Below are positions 35,005 to 43,166 of a stretch of 64,000 bases of DNA, piece after piece. Source of the stretch: ASV31 sp965229765 (GTDB lineage: Bacteria > Pseudomonadota > Alphaproteobacteria > Rhodobacterales > Rhodobacteraceae); contig CBDDJT010000003.1 in NCBI GenBank assembly GCA_965229765.1, positions 496,001-560,000 of the forward strand. Reading direction: 5' to 3'. Numbering within the stretch: position 1 is the stretch's first letter; every line of letters begins with the position of its first letter. The position numbers and the translations under genes were made by a program. The notes under the pieces are model-generated. The model saw only the letters and a list, made by a program, of their open reading frames with translations. It did no database searches and was not told the origin of the DNA.

Positions 35005-35832
35005 TCAGGCGGTGGCGCCGATGTTGCCCTGTCCGCCCATGCCGCCGCCTGCCATGCCGGCAAAGCCCACGTTCTGGGGCGCCTTGTCGGGGGCAGGCAC
35101 GGCGTGGGTCGGGGCCTCTTCGATCAGCGCCTCGACCGTGTTTTCCACGTCCCGGTAGAGCGTGCCCTCGCGCATCAGCGCGGCGCCCAGCATCATGTGC
35201 GAATGGCTGGGGTGCGGCACGGCCTGCACGTGATCGAAGCCGGCCATGTTCTGCGCCTGAATGCTGTCGGTCTGGTCACCCTCGGCGTAGTACATGCGCA
35301 TCAGGCGCACCGCGCCCGGGTTCGCCTCGGCGATACGGGCCACGTCGATGAACTTGGGCTCTTCGTTGCGGCTGACGAGGAAATCGAGAAGGTTCTGAAA
35401 CATCCCCGGAAAGCGTTCACCGCCGCCGATCTGGTCACGCTTGACTGGGTCGACAAAGGACACCGACGACTGCACGTGGATGTCGTCGATCCGCGTTGCG
35501 GGGTCTGCGCCCACCAGATGCCCGAACAGGGAAGCCGCAAAGCCACCGCCGGACATGCCCATGAAGGACACACGCTTCGGACCCATCTTCTTGATGAAAT
35601 ACTGAAGGAATTCGACCGTTTCCTCGATGCCGTTTGTCAGGCCCTCGATCCCGGTGTGGTACAGGTAGTCGGAATGCGCGTCGCGCAGGTAGAGCTTTGT
35701 GTGCGGCATGCCTTGCACGAAGGTCACATAGTCGAACACGTCGCGCCGCATCGCGGGCTTCGAGCTGAAAAGGACCATCAGGCGGTCGGACGTGCCGTAT
35801 TCAACAGCGGCGCATTCGCAAATCTTCTTCAT
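35005..35832 (-). CDS. Alpha/beta-hydrolase-like protein with Gly/Met-rich tail
   Basis: A 275-residue protein. The nucleophile elbow is GMSGGGFAAS near residue 92, preceded by the helix VEFLQYFIKKMGPKRVSFM; a His near HPSHSHMMLGAAL could complete the triad. No acid residue is obvious. The last 22 residues (GFAGMAGGGMGGQGNIGATA) form a short Gly/Met-rich tail like those of the neighbouring TPR protein and repeat protein. It lies 88 bases downstream of the TPR gene on the same strand. I chose the ATG at 35832 over the longer frame because it starts MKKICECAAVEYG and has GAGAG before it. Confidence 0.7.
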   Translation of the reverse strand: MKKICECAAVEYGTSDRLMVLFSSKPAMRRDVFDYVTFVQGMPHTKLYLRDAHSDYLYHTGIEGLTNGIEETVEFLQYFIKKMGPKRVSFMGMSGGGFAASLFGHLVGADPATRIDDIHVQSSVSFVDPVKRDQIGGGERFPGMFQNLLDFLVSRNEEPKFIDVARIAEANPGAVRLMRMYYAEGDQTDSIQAQNMAGFDHVQAVPHPSHSHMMLGAALMREGTLYRDVENTVEALIEEAPTHAVPAPDKAPQNVGFAGMAGGGMGGQGNIGATA

Positions 35833-35889
35833 CGTCGGACTCTCGAATTGGGGCAGCGCCGCCCGCATCGGGCAGGCGGCGGCCGGTGG

Positions 35890-35915
35890 ACCGCGCCCCA
35901 AACCCGGGGCGCGGT
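35890..35915 (-). terminator. Hairpin after the TPR gene
   Basis: Arms CCGCGCCCC (35891-35899) and GGGGCGCGG (35906-35914), extended by one A-T pair, pair around a six-base loop. On the minus strand it begins six bases after the TPR-gene stop and lies before the hydrolase gene, so it could be a terminator or partial terminator. No T-tract is seen. Confidence 0.5.
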
Positions 35916-35920
35916 GCGTG

Positions 35921-37372
35921 TCAGGTGGTTTCTTCGTTCTGCATTCCGGGACGGCGCATCATCATGCCCCCGCGGCGACCCATGCCACCACGGCCCTGGC
36001 CTCCCTGGCCGCCGGGGCCTCCCTGCCCCATCATGCCGCGACGGCCCATCATGCCGCCCTGCTGGCCTTGGCCGTTGCCGCCGGCCATGCCGGGACGGTT
36101 CATCATGCCGCCGCCCATGCCGCCGCCCATGCGGCCTCCCATGCCGCCGGCCATTCCGCCGCCCATGCGACCGCCGCCCATGCCGCCGCCCATGCCGCCA
36201 CCGGCACCGCCCATGCGGCCCATGCGACCGCCACCGGGTCCGCCCGCACCGGGACCGCCGCGCTGTCCGCCGGCGCCGCCCTGGGCACCGCCCTGTTCGC
36301 GCAGCTTCTCGAATTCGGCGCGGTAGAGATCGATGACCTTTTCAGATTCCATCTTGGGATCGGCGGCCTTGGCCTCGACGATACGGTCGAGCGCCGCCTT
36401 GCCGTTGTCGCCGCGTGCCCCGAGAAACGCCGCGCGAAAGCTTTCCTCGGCGGCCTTCCACTTGCCCTCGGAGGCGAACGCCTCGCCGTAGAGACGGTGG
36501 GTGGCGTTGTGAAGCGGGCCGCGCGTGGGCAGCTTGGACAGGATGCGCCGTGCCTCGGTCAGCTTTTTCTGGCCGATCAGCGACTCTGCCAGCGCGATGT
36601 TGACGGCACCGGGGGTGTTCTGGCCGGATACGGCCTTGCGCAGAACCTTCTCGGCCTCCTTGAAGTCCTTGTTGCGCAGGCGCGCGCGCCCGAGCGAGAC
36701 CATCAGGCGCGAATTGTCGGGCTCTGCCGCAAGTGCCTCTTCCAGCATCGTGATCGCTTCGTCGCTTTCGGATTCGGCGACATGCAGGTTGGCCAGCCGG
36801 TCCAGCGCGCGGGCATCGCCCGGACGCACGGAGAGAACGTATTCCAGCTGTTCGCGGGCCTCGTCGGTACGGCCTGCCCGGCTTAGCGCGCCGGCAAGCT
36901 GGTGGCGGGCCTGCGCGGACTGCGGGTCCATCTCGACCATACGCTCGAGAACCTCGATGGTGCCATCGGTGTCGTCGTTCATCCGGTGTAGCCGCGCAAT
37001 GCCCATCAGCGCCTGCTGCGAGCGCGGGTTGATTTCCAGCGCGCGGGCAAAATGGGTTTCGGCATACTCGGTGTTGCCGCCCTGAAGCCCGATCATGCCC
37101 GCCATCAGCGGCGCGATGGCGTTGTTGCCGTCCGCCTCCATCGCATCCTCGAGATAGCGCGCGGCCTCTTCGAGGTTGCCTTCACGCTGGAAGGTCATGG
37201 CATAGCCGATCAGCGCCGGGGCGTTGTTCGGGTCGGTGTTGAGCAGTTGCTCGAGGGTATAGCGCGCCTCGTCGATCCGGCCTTCCTGCAACAGGGACCG
37301 GGCCTGCTGCATGACTTGCGACCCTTCCTGCCCTGAAGGGTTCGTACCTTGGGTCCAATCCTGATCCTGCAT
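35921..37372 (-). CDS. Tetratricopeptide-repeat protein with long Gly/Met-rich C-terminal tail
   Basis: A 483-residue soluble protein. From about residue 18 to 345 there are around nine TPR units (for example NNAPALIGYAMTFQREGN and PRSQQALMGIARLHRMND), a protein-binding solenoid. From about residue 360 to the end the sequence is almost all Gly, Met and Arg (GGGMGGGRMGGGMAGGMGGR and similar), ending MMMRRPGMQNEETT. The same composition occurs in the 498-residue repeat protein and in the 1208-residue membrane protein nearby, so the tail is a likely shared binding or assembly element. Signal peptide absent. A palindromic GTGAC-type site lies about 100 bases upstream. Confidence 0.85.
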   Translation of the reverse strand: MQDQDWTQGTNPSGQEGSQVMQQARSLLQEGRIDEARYTLEQLLNTDPNNAPALIGYAMTFQREGNLEEAARYLEDAMEADGNNAIAPLMAGMIGLQGGNTEYAETHFARALEINPRSQQALMGIARLHRMNDDTDGTIEVLERMVEMDPQSAQARHQLAGALSRAGRTDEAREQLEYVLSVRPGDARALDRLANLHVAESESDEAITMLEEALAAEPDNSRLMVSLGRARLRNKDFKEAEKVLRKAVSGQNTPGAVNIALAESLIGQKKLTEARRILSKLPTRGPLHNATHRLYGEAFASEGKWKAAEESFRAAFLGARGDNGKAALDRIVEAKAADPKMESEKVIDLYRAEFEKLREQGGAQGGAGGQRGGPGAGGPGGGRMGRMGGAGGGMGGGMGGGRMGGGMAGGMGGRMGGGMGGGMMNRPGMAGGNGQGQQGGMMGRRGMMGQGGPGGQGGQGRGGMGRRGGMMMRRPGMQNEETT

Positions 37373-37464
37373 CGTCTGGGTCCCTCTCTTTCAATGCCGT
37401 TGGCGGCAAGGCCCTACGGCTATACTCGATTCGTGGAAAATAGCGAAATTATCGCGGCACGGCG

Positions 37465-37478
37465 GTGACTCAGGTCAC
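37465..37478. promoter_or_regulatory. GTGAC-type palindrome upstream of the TPR gene
   Basis: GTGACTCAGGTCAC is a palindrome with arms GTGAC and GTCAC. It overlaps the stop codon of the 841-residue gene and lies about 93-106 bases upstream of the TPR-gene ATG. A very similar site occurs at 53714-53729. Both fit the half-site pattern of CRP/FNR-family regulators. Function is inferred. Confidence 0.35.
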
Positions 37479-40000
37479 GCATTGTAGGCCTCCTGCGGAA
37501 CGTCCGATGCCGGCGCCGCGGCGGTCTTGGGCGCCTCGCGGTGGGCCTGCATGATCTCTTGCAGGCCGTCGGGGAAGAACACCGACGGACGGAAGCCCAG
37601 CTTGTCGCGCGCGCGGCTGATGTCGTACTGCTGGACATAGCGCCGCCAGATCCGTTCGTTGTCGGGGGTCTGGTCGTCGATGGACGCGGTGCCAAGGCCG
37701 ATGCGGGTCATCTTGCCCATCTCGCGATAGGTGATGACGTCCGGTCCGGCGACGTTGAACGTATCGTTTGCCGCCTCCGGCATGAAGCAGCAACGCGTGA
37801 TCGCGTCGACCGCGTCGCTGATATGCACGAACTGGCGTGGCTGCGCGCCTTGCGGCCCCTGTCCGAACTGGGGCTGCGGAGCGTTGTCGCGCACCATCGG
37901 ATCGACCAGCGGATCGCCCACGCCATAGACCAGCGAGAAGCGCAGGATCGCGTGTTCGATCCCCCATTTCTTCGTATAATAGCGGGTCATGTTCTCGCCC
38001 GCGATCTTGGTCATGCCGTATTCGGCAAGGTCATCGCCGCCGTCCAGCCGCAGGGCGCTGGCCTCGTGGATGGGCCAGGCGGTTGGATCGAACTGGCTTT
38101 GGTAGGCGGCCACAGAGCTGAAGAACACCACGCGCTTGAGTTCGGGCACGCGAGAGCAGGCGCGCAGCAGGTCGTGGGTGCCGTCGACATTGGTTTCGCG
38201 CAAGGTCGCGACGTCGCACGACCCCGCAAGACGCGCCGCCATGTGCAGGACCACCTTGGCGCCCTTGACCAGCTTTTCCAGCGCGGGCTTGTCTTCCAGC
38301 CCGCCCTCGACACGTTCCAGCGCGGGGTGGTCGGGCAGCATGTCGCCCGTGCCCGGCACCACCAGAAGCCGGATGCGATAGCCCGCATCAAGAAGCGTGG
38401 GCACCAGCGTCCGGCCGATGTAGCCCGTGCCGCCCGTGATCGCCAGATCCACGCCGCTGGACGCGGCCTTGGGCTTTGCCTCGGCCCCGAAAAGAGTCGC
38501 CGGATCAGGCAGCACATACGGCTTCTGGTCGGGATTGCCGATGAACACCTCGGTCCCGCCGTCGGGGTTCTCGACATACTGCCAGCGCGAGGCGAAACGC
38601 GCCGGCGACGGTCCGCCGAACGGGTTCGCCGTGCCCAGCGCCAGCCCCGCCGGCGTCGAGACCATCGTGCGTCCGCCATAGTTATAGGGATTGCCGAGGC
38701 CATTGATGCTGACCGGCTGCCAGTTCACGCCATCGCGGGTGCGCCAGAGCTCGAACCCGCCGCCGACTTCTGCCAGTTGCTCGAAGCTGAGCGCGCCCAC
38801 AAGCCGCTTGGCCGTCGGCGAGGGCCGGTGGGCGTATTGCAGGAACACCGACCAGTCGAACGTGGTGGTATAGAGCCAGCCGTCGTGTTCGCACATCCGC
38901 CAGGTGTAGCCCGCGAAGATGTTGTCAAAGCCCGGACCCATGCCGGACAAGGGCCGCTTGACGCCATCGGGCGTTTCACGCGGGGTGCCGACCAGAAGGT
39001 CCCAGCTGTCGTCGGGCCAGATGCGGATGATCTCTCCGGCGCCGGGCCCGACGAGGTTCGTGCGGTCATAGCCACCGTTCTGGATCGAGGAACCGACGTA
39101 AAGCGCGCCGTTGAACTCTACCATCGCCATGGCGATTTCGGACAGCGGCCCGCGATGCGCCCCGCGCGAGATCACCTTGCGCCATTGCAGCGGGCCGTCG
39201 CCACAGGCTGGCGTCGCCCAGATCTGGTAGCCTTCGAAGTTGTTGAAGGTCCCGGCGTAAAGCTGGCCGTTGGCCACGGTCATCATGAAGATGCCGTTGT
39301 TCGTGGGGTCGCCAAAGCCCAGGTCCCCGGCGATTTCCCACTTGCCCGACGCTGGGTCGTTGGAGCGTTGCAGAACCCCCGTGCGGTTCGAGTTGAACTG
39401 GATCCCCTCGCCCGCAGGCGGGGCATAAAGCCAGCCATCGAAGCTTACCAGTTCGCGGAAGGTCGAGATGTTGGGATTGCCGATGCCCGGTTCGCAGGCA
39501 GGCTCGAAGTTCAGGCCGTCCTCTGACCGCAGGACATGCGCCGCACAGCCGCGCAGCACCGTCGACATGGTCGAGGCGTAAAGCATCGGTTTCGGATCGG
39601 ACTTGCCCTGAAAGACATGCATCCCGCGATAGCCCAGATCGCGCGGAGCGGGCTCTCCATGCTTGCCGGGGATCATCGGCGAGCGATAGGCCAGTTCCCA
39701 TTCGTCGGTTTCAGGCGTCCAGCGCCAGATCTGGCCCTGCATATCCAGGTCCTGCACCTTTTCGGGCACCGAGACCGGCCAGGGTTCCAGCGCCGGCGGG
39801 TCGATCGGCGGAAAAAGCTTCAGCAGCTTGAAGGAATTCCGCGTCATCCCGCAGTAAAGCTTGCCGTCGTACCACGTCATGCCGTGCACATAGGCATTCG
39901 CCGGGTCGCCGACGCCGTTCTTGGCGATCTGGCGGAAGTTGCCGGCGGTCAGGCCGGGGGCCGGCTTTGCGGCGGGATCGGTCGGCGTGCGGTCGGTCAT
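37475..40000 (-). CDS. Fusion of a beta-propeller-like domain with a NAD-dependent epimerase/dehydratase
   Basis: An 841-residue protein. Residues 1-505 contain repeated short blade-like units rich in Trp, Gly and Asp (MTWYDGKLYCGM, FDGWLYAPPAG, VEFNGALYVGS, EHDGWLYTTTFDW), which look like a beta-propeller, but I cannot name the family. Residues 520-830 are an extended SDR: TGGTGYIG near 521 (NAD loop), VVFFSSVAAY, and the catalytic YGMTK. A Gln/Gly-rich insertion (APQPQFGQGPQGAQPRQ) lies inside the SDR part. The fusion is unusual. The ATG at 40000 overlaps the hydrolase stop upstream as ATGA. A sugar or lipid-linked substrate is possible. Confidence 0.75.
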   Translation of the reverse strand: MTDRTPTDPAAKPAPGLTAGNFRQIAKNGVGDPANAYVHGMTWYDGKLYCGMTRNSFKLLKLFPPIDPPALEPWPVSVPEKVQDLDMQGQIWRWTPETDEWELAYRSPMIPGKHGEPAPRDLGYRGMHVFQGKSDPKPMLYASTMSTVLRGCAAHVLRSEDGLNFEPACEPGIGNPNISTFRELVSFDGWLYAPPAGEGIQFNSNRTGVLQRSNDPASGKWEIAGDLGFGDPTNNGIFMMTVANGQLYAGTFNNFEGYQIWATPACGDGPLQWRKVISRGAHRGPLSEIAMAMVEFNGALYVGSSIQNGGYDRTNLVGPGAGEIIRIWPDDSWDLLVGTPRETPDGVKRPLSGMGPGFDNIFAGYTWRMCEHDGWLYTTTFDWSVFLQYAHRPSPTAKRLVGALSFEQLAEVGGGFELWRTRDGVNWQPVSINGLGNPYNYGGRTMVSTPAGLALGTANPFGGPSPARFASRWQYVENPDGGTEVFIGNPDQKPYVLPDPATLFGAEAKPKAASSGVDLAITGGTGYIGRTLVPTLLDAGYRIRLLVVPGTGDMLPDHPALERVEGGLEDKPALEKLVKGAKVVLHMAARLAGSCDVATLRETNVDGTHDLLRACSRVPELKRVVFFSSVAAYQSQFDPTAWPIHEASALRLDGGDDLAEYGMTKIAGENMTRYYTKKWGIEHAILRFSLVYGVGDPLVDPMVRDNAPQPQFGQGPQGAQPRQFVHISDAVDAITRCCFMPEAANDTFNVAGPDVITYREMGKMTRIGLGTASIDDQTPDNERIWRRYVQQYDISRARDKLGFRPSVFFPDGLQEIMQAHREAPKTAAAPASDVPQEAYNA

Positions 40001-41244
40001 CCGCTGAACGCTCCTTTATTTGGTCGGACGGCGGGCGTCTCGATCGGTTCGGCACCGGTTTCCACCGCATCGGCCTTTCGGGCACGGTGCGGAAACGGCT
40101 TGCGCGCGGCAACGAGGCGCAGCTTGGGCAGCATTCCGCGGCGCGGCGACGGCGCGGGCGCCTGCACCGGCTCACCCAACGCGGACAAAAGCGCCTGCGG
40201 CCGCAAGAGCGGAAAATAATGGCCGGCGCGCGGCACGATCTTCAGCCGCGCCTGCGGGATCACCGATTGCAGCGCCTCGGCGGTGGGACGGTATTTCGAC
40301 CGCGCCCCGTAGACCAGCCGTACGGGCGCGGCAATGCCGCGCAGCGCGGGACGTTCGATGCCCGTAGGGTCAAGGAACTCTGTCCGGGCGTCGGTGTTCT
40401 GCATCAGCTCATGCCAGCGCCGCATCCCGTGCGAGGGCTGACCGGGCGTGCCCGTCATCATCATCGCGCCCTGCAAGGCCTCGCGCCGGGGCGCGGGCGG
40501 CTCTGGCAGGGCCGGGCCCGGCGCAGGTTCAAGAGGATGCGAGCCGCCAAAGGCCCGGCCGCCGCGCCGTGTCCACGGGCCGCGGCCGCCGCCCCAAAGC
40601 GCGCGACCGAACCGCATTCCCCGCCATCCGGCCTCGGCCTCTGCCTGCACGGCGGCGGTGTCGTCGTTGTCCTCGTCATCCTCCCAGCCGACCTGTTCGG
40701 CCCAGGGGCTGCCTTCGGCGATCTCGTCCTGAAACTCGCTTTCGTCGAGCAGTTCCTTGAACAGGCTGCGCACCACCAACGGCAGTTGCGGCTCGACCTG
40801 CAGACCGCGGGCATGGGCCCGTGCCAGCGTCGTCGTCCAGTCACGCCCGTTGGGCAGTGGCGGCACCGGCTGAAGCGACGGCAGCCACGCGTCCGCAAGC
40901 GTGAGTTCCGACACGAGATCGGGGCGTTCTGTCGTCAGGGCAGTGGCGACCGCACCGCCAAAGCTGTGACCCACGAGGTGCGTTTCCTCGATCCCCAGAT
41001 GCTCGATCAGGGCAATCAGGTCCTCGGCAAGATCGCAGGCGCGATAGCCGCTGTCCGTCATCCCCGAAAAGCCATGACCGCGCAGGTCCACCGCCGTTAC
41101 CCGGTGGGTCAGCGCCAGTTCGGCGGCGACATGGAACCACCAGAAGGCGATGTGGCACGACAGCCCGTGCACCAGCAGGATATCCGGGCCTTCGCCCGTC
41201 TGCTGGTAGTGGACCTTTGTGTCGCGCAGTTTGATCCGGGGCAT
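39997..41244 (-). CDS. Alpha/beta hydrolase with acidic and Arg/Gly-rich insertion
   Basis: A 415-residue alpha/beta hydrolase: oxyanion-type HGLSCHIAFWW near residue 26, DLRGHGFSG, nucleophile elbow GHSFGGAVATAL near 92, and the final His in RAGHYFPLL near 355. Between residues about 180 and 270 is an insertion with a strongly acidic stretch (GWEDDEDNDDTAA) and then an Arg/Gly/Phe-rich part (MRFGRALWGGGRGPW, GGRAFGG). RFG/AFG motifs of the same kind occur in the Gly/Met-rich proteins next door. The long Pro/Arg-rich C-terminal tail is predicted disordered. It could be an esterase or lipase of the cluster. Confidence 0.75.
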   Translation of the reverse strand: MPRIKLRDTKVHYQQTGEGPDILLVHGLSCHIAFWWFHVAAELALTHRVTAVDLRGHGFSGMTDSGYRACDLAEDLIALIEHLGIEETHLVGHSFGGAVATALTTERPDLVSELTLADAWLPSLQPVPPLPNGRDWTTTLARAHARGLQVEPQLPLVVRSLFKELLDESEFQDEIAEGSPWAEQVGWEDDEDNDDTAAVQAEAEAGWRGMRFGRALWGGGRGPWTRRGGRAFGGSHPLEPAPGPALPEPPAPRREALQGAMMMTGTPGQPSHGMRRWHELMQNTDARTEFLDPTGIERPALRGIAAPVRLVYGARSKYRPTAEALQSVIPQARLKIVPRAGHYFPLLRPQALLSALGEPVQAPAPSPRRGMLPKLRLVAARKPFPHRARKADAVETGAEPIETPAVRPNKGAFSG

Positions 41245-41253
41245 CGGGTCCGC

Positions 41254-42858
41254 CTACATGTATCCCAGCGCCTTGAGACGCTCGCGAATCTGCTCCTCGG
41301 CGTCGCCGGGAAGCGCAGCGCCGGTCTGGCCATACTCGCCATCGGCGCCGGGAACCGCGACATCGGTCGCCGTCACCGGATGCGCGGCCGTGTGATCCTC
41401 GGTGAAGGCTGGCAGCGCGGGAACGCCCTCCATGCTGGTCGGCACCGGCAGCCCCAATGAATAGAGCGAGGTCGGTGCGATATCGGCAAGGCGGATCGGT
41501 TCTATCGTTGCGCCGGCGCGGATGCCCGGCCCGGTGGCCACGAAGACGCCGTCGGGATGGTGCGTGGCATAGGGCACGCGCCGATCCTTGCACGAGGCGT
41601 CGGCGCGCAACACCGACAGGAAGCTGTAGTCGTGCAGTCGCAGCGTGATGTCCGGCGCAAGCTCCATCTGGGCGCCGGGAAAGGCGTTCTCGCGCAGGAA
41701 GACCTCGGCCACCAGCTTGTTGCCCGTGGCGGGATCGGTCATGTCAAGAAGCCGCTGGACCAGATCGGCGCGGAACGCCTCGTACTCTTCGGGGGGCACG
41801 CCCGGCGCGCCGGGTTCCGCCGCCTGCCGGATGAAAATGGCATTCGACGAGGACGACAGCGCATAGGCCCGCGTGCCCGCCCAGTCGATCAGCGTCGAGG
41901 CTTCCGTGTTCTCGTCCAGCGCCATGCGCCCCTGGTCGTCCATCGGGGTGTCCGCCTTCCACGCCAGCATCCCCTGCTCTTCCAGCCACTTATTGGCATA
42001 GAAGATTCGGGTGCCCGCGCGGGTAAAGCCGTGATCCGACACGATGAAGGCGCGGGCGTCGGGTCCGGCCTTGGCGATGATCTCTGCGATGAAGCCGTCA
42101 AGCTCGCTGAAATACTGCAGGACCAGCTTGCGCGTCGCCTCATGCTCGGGGCTGTCGTATTGCGCGCGCGTTGCCGGGTCGATCAGGTGCCAGCACAGGT
42201 GCTGGATGCGGTCCACCCCGTCAAAGAGAACGGCCACAAGATCGCAGGGATCCTCGTCCATCACGGCAAGCAGCGTCGCCTGCCAGCGGCGCTCACGGGT
42301 GATGTGGAACGTTACCCAGTCGTCCAGTTCGTTCTCGCCAAGGCCCTGCACGGCCTTGCGTTCGTGCTGCCAGTCGGTCGACATCTCGGACGCCTTGAAC
42401 ACGCCGAGTTCCTTGAGCCGCTTGGCCATGCTGCGCGGGTGTATGGCGCGGCCAAGGTACGACCACGGAACGTATCCGGGGATCACCACACCCTCAACCG
42501 GGCGCGCGGGGAACATCACCGGATAGTTCATCGTGGTCACGCGGCGGCCATGGGCACTGGCGATGTCCCACATCGTGGGGGCCTTCAGGTCCTCGGACGT
42601 GGCCAGGGTGTAGCTGGGCACCGCTGCGTTGCGGTCGACCTTGATGAAATCGAAGATGCCGTGCTGGCCCGGCGTGACGCCGGTCATGAGCGTGGCCCAG
42701 GCCGGTGGGGTCAGGGGGTGTATCGTCGACTTCAGGATGCCACGCGTGCCGCCCTCGATCACCTTTCCGAGATTGGGCATGATGCCTTCGGCGATCAGCG
42801 GGTCGAGGATGTCATAGGTCGCGCCATCAACGCCGATAATCACAGTCTTGCCAGTCAT
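41254..42858 (-). CDS. Type I phosphodiesterase/nucleotide pyrophosphatase family (alkaline phosphatase superfamily)
   Basis: A 534-residue cytoplasmic-looking hydrolase. Metal and nucleophile sites are readable: GVDGATYD at residues 8-15, PPAWATLMTG near 55 (nucleophilic Thr/Ser), SDHGFTRAGT near 275 and ATHHPDGVFV near 432, the AP-superfamily set. Members cleave phosphodiesters or transfer phospho-groups on lipids and sugars. Start at 42858 (AAAGGAAGA upstream); a longer in-frame start exists. The stop lies nine bases before the hydrolase ATG. Confidence 0.8.
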   Translation of the reverse strand: MTGKTVIIGVDGATYDILDPLIAEGIMPNLGKVIEGGTRGILKSTIHPLTPPAWATLMTGVTPGQHGIFDFIKVDRNAAVPSYTLATSEDLKAPTMWDIASAHGRRVTTMNYPVMFPARPVEGVVIPGYVPWSYLGRAIHPRSMAKRLKELGVFKASEMSTDWQHERKAVQGLGENELDDWVTFHITRERRWQATLLAVMDEDPCDLVAVLFDGVDRIQHLCWHLIDPATRAQYDSPEHEATRKLVLQYFSELDGFIAEIIAKAGPDARAFIVSDHGFTRAGTRIFYANKWLEEQGMLAWKADTPMDDQGRMALDENTEASTLIDWAGTRAYALSSSSNAIFIRQAAEPGAPGVPPEEYEAFRADLVQRLLDMTDPATGNKLVAEVFLRENAFPGAQMELAPDITLRLHDYSFLSVLRADASCKDRRVPYATHHPDGVFVATGPGIRAGATIEPIRLADIAPTSLYSLGLPVPTSMEGVPALPAFTEDHTAAHPVTATDVAVPGADGEYGQTGAALPGDAEEQIRERLKALGYM

Positions 42859-43166
42859 GGCTCTTCCTTTGTCCAGGTCGGTCAGCGGGCGCAAGGCGCG
42901 CCGCCTGTCGTTTGCGTTCCCGCGGCCGAACCGGTTCCGAGGCTATCGTTTCCAGGGCATGCGCCTGGATGGGCCAATTGTCGTGGCAGCCATCGGCCGC
43001 CGCCCGGAGGGTCACGAATTACGGTTTGTTAATAGTCAATTCCAGCGGTCGACTGAATCGTAGATCCCTAAATGCTGCAGGTGCAAGCAGGTCCATGTCG
43101 GCGGAGAGACTTGCGGCGAAAGCCCGCCAAGCGGGCCCCCGCGGGGCTGCGCTTTGGATGCAGGGA
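42859..43166. other. Intergenic region with terminator hairpins after the repeat protein gene
   Basis: This 308-base gap on the minus-strand run carries GCCCGC-CAA-GCGGGC (43122-43136) and the adjacent GCCCC-CGC-GGGGC (43135-43147), two overlapping hairpins beginning 19 bases after the Gly/Met protein stop, a plausible terminator. An A/T-rich patch at 43014-43045 is the only promoter-like stretch ahead of the phosphodiesterase gene, with no clear -35/-10. No gene is supported. Confidence 0.5.

Noticed and set aside
37465..37478. Intrinsic terminator after the 841-residue gene
   Set aside because: The palindrome is only five base pairs per arm with no T-run, and it overlaps the stop codon. 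A protein-binding site fits better, though weakly.
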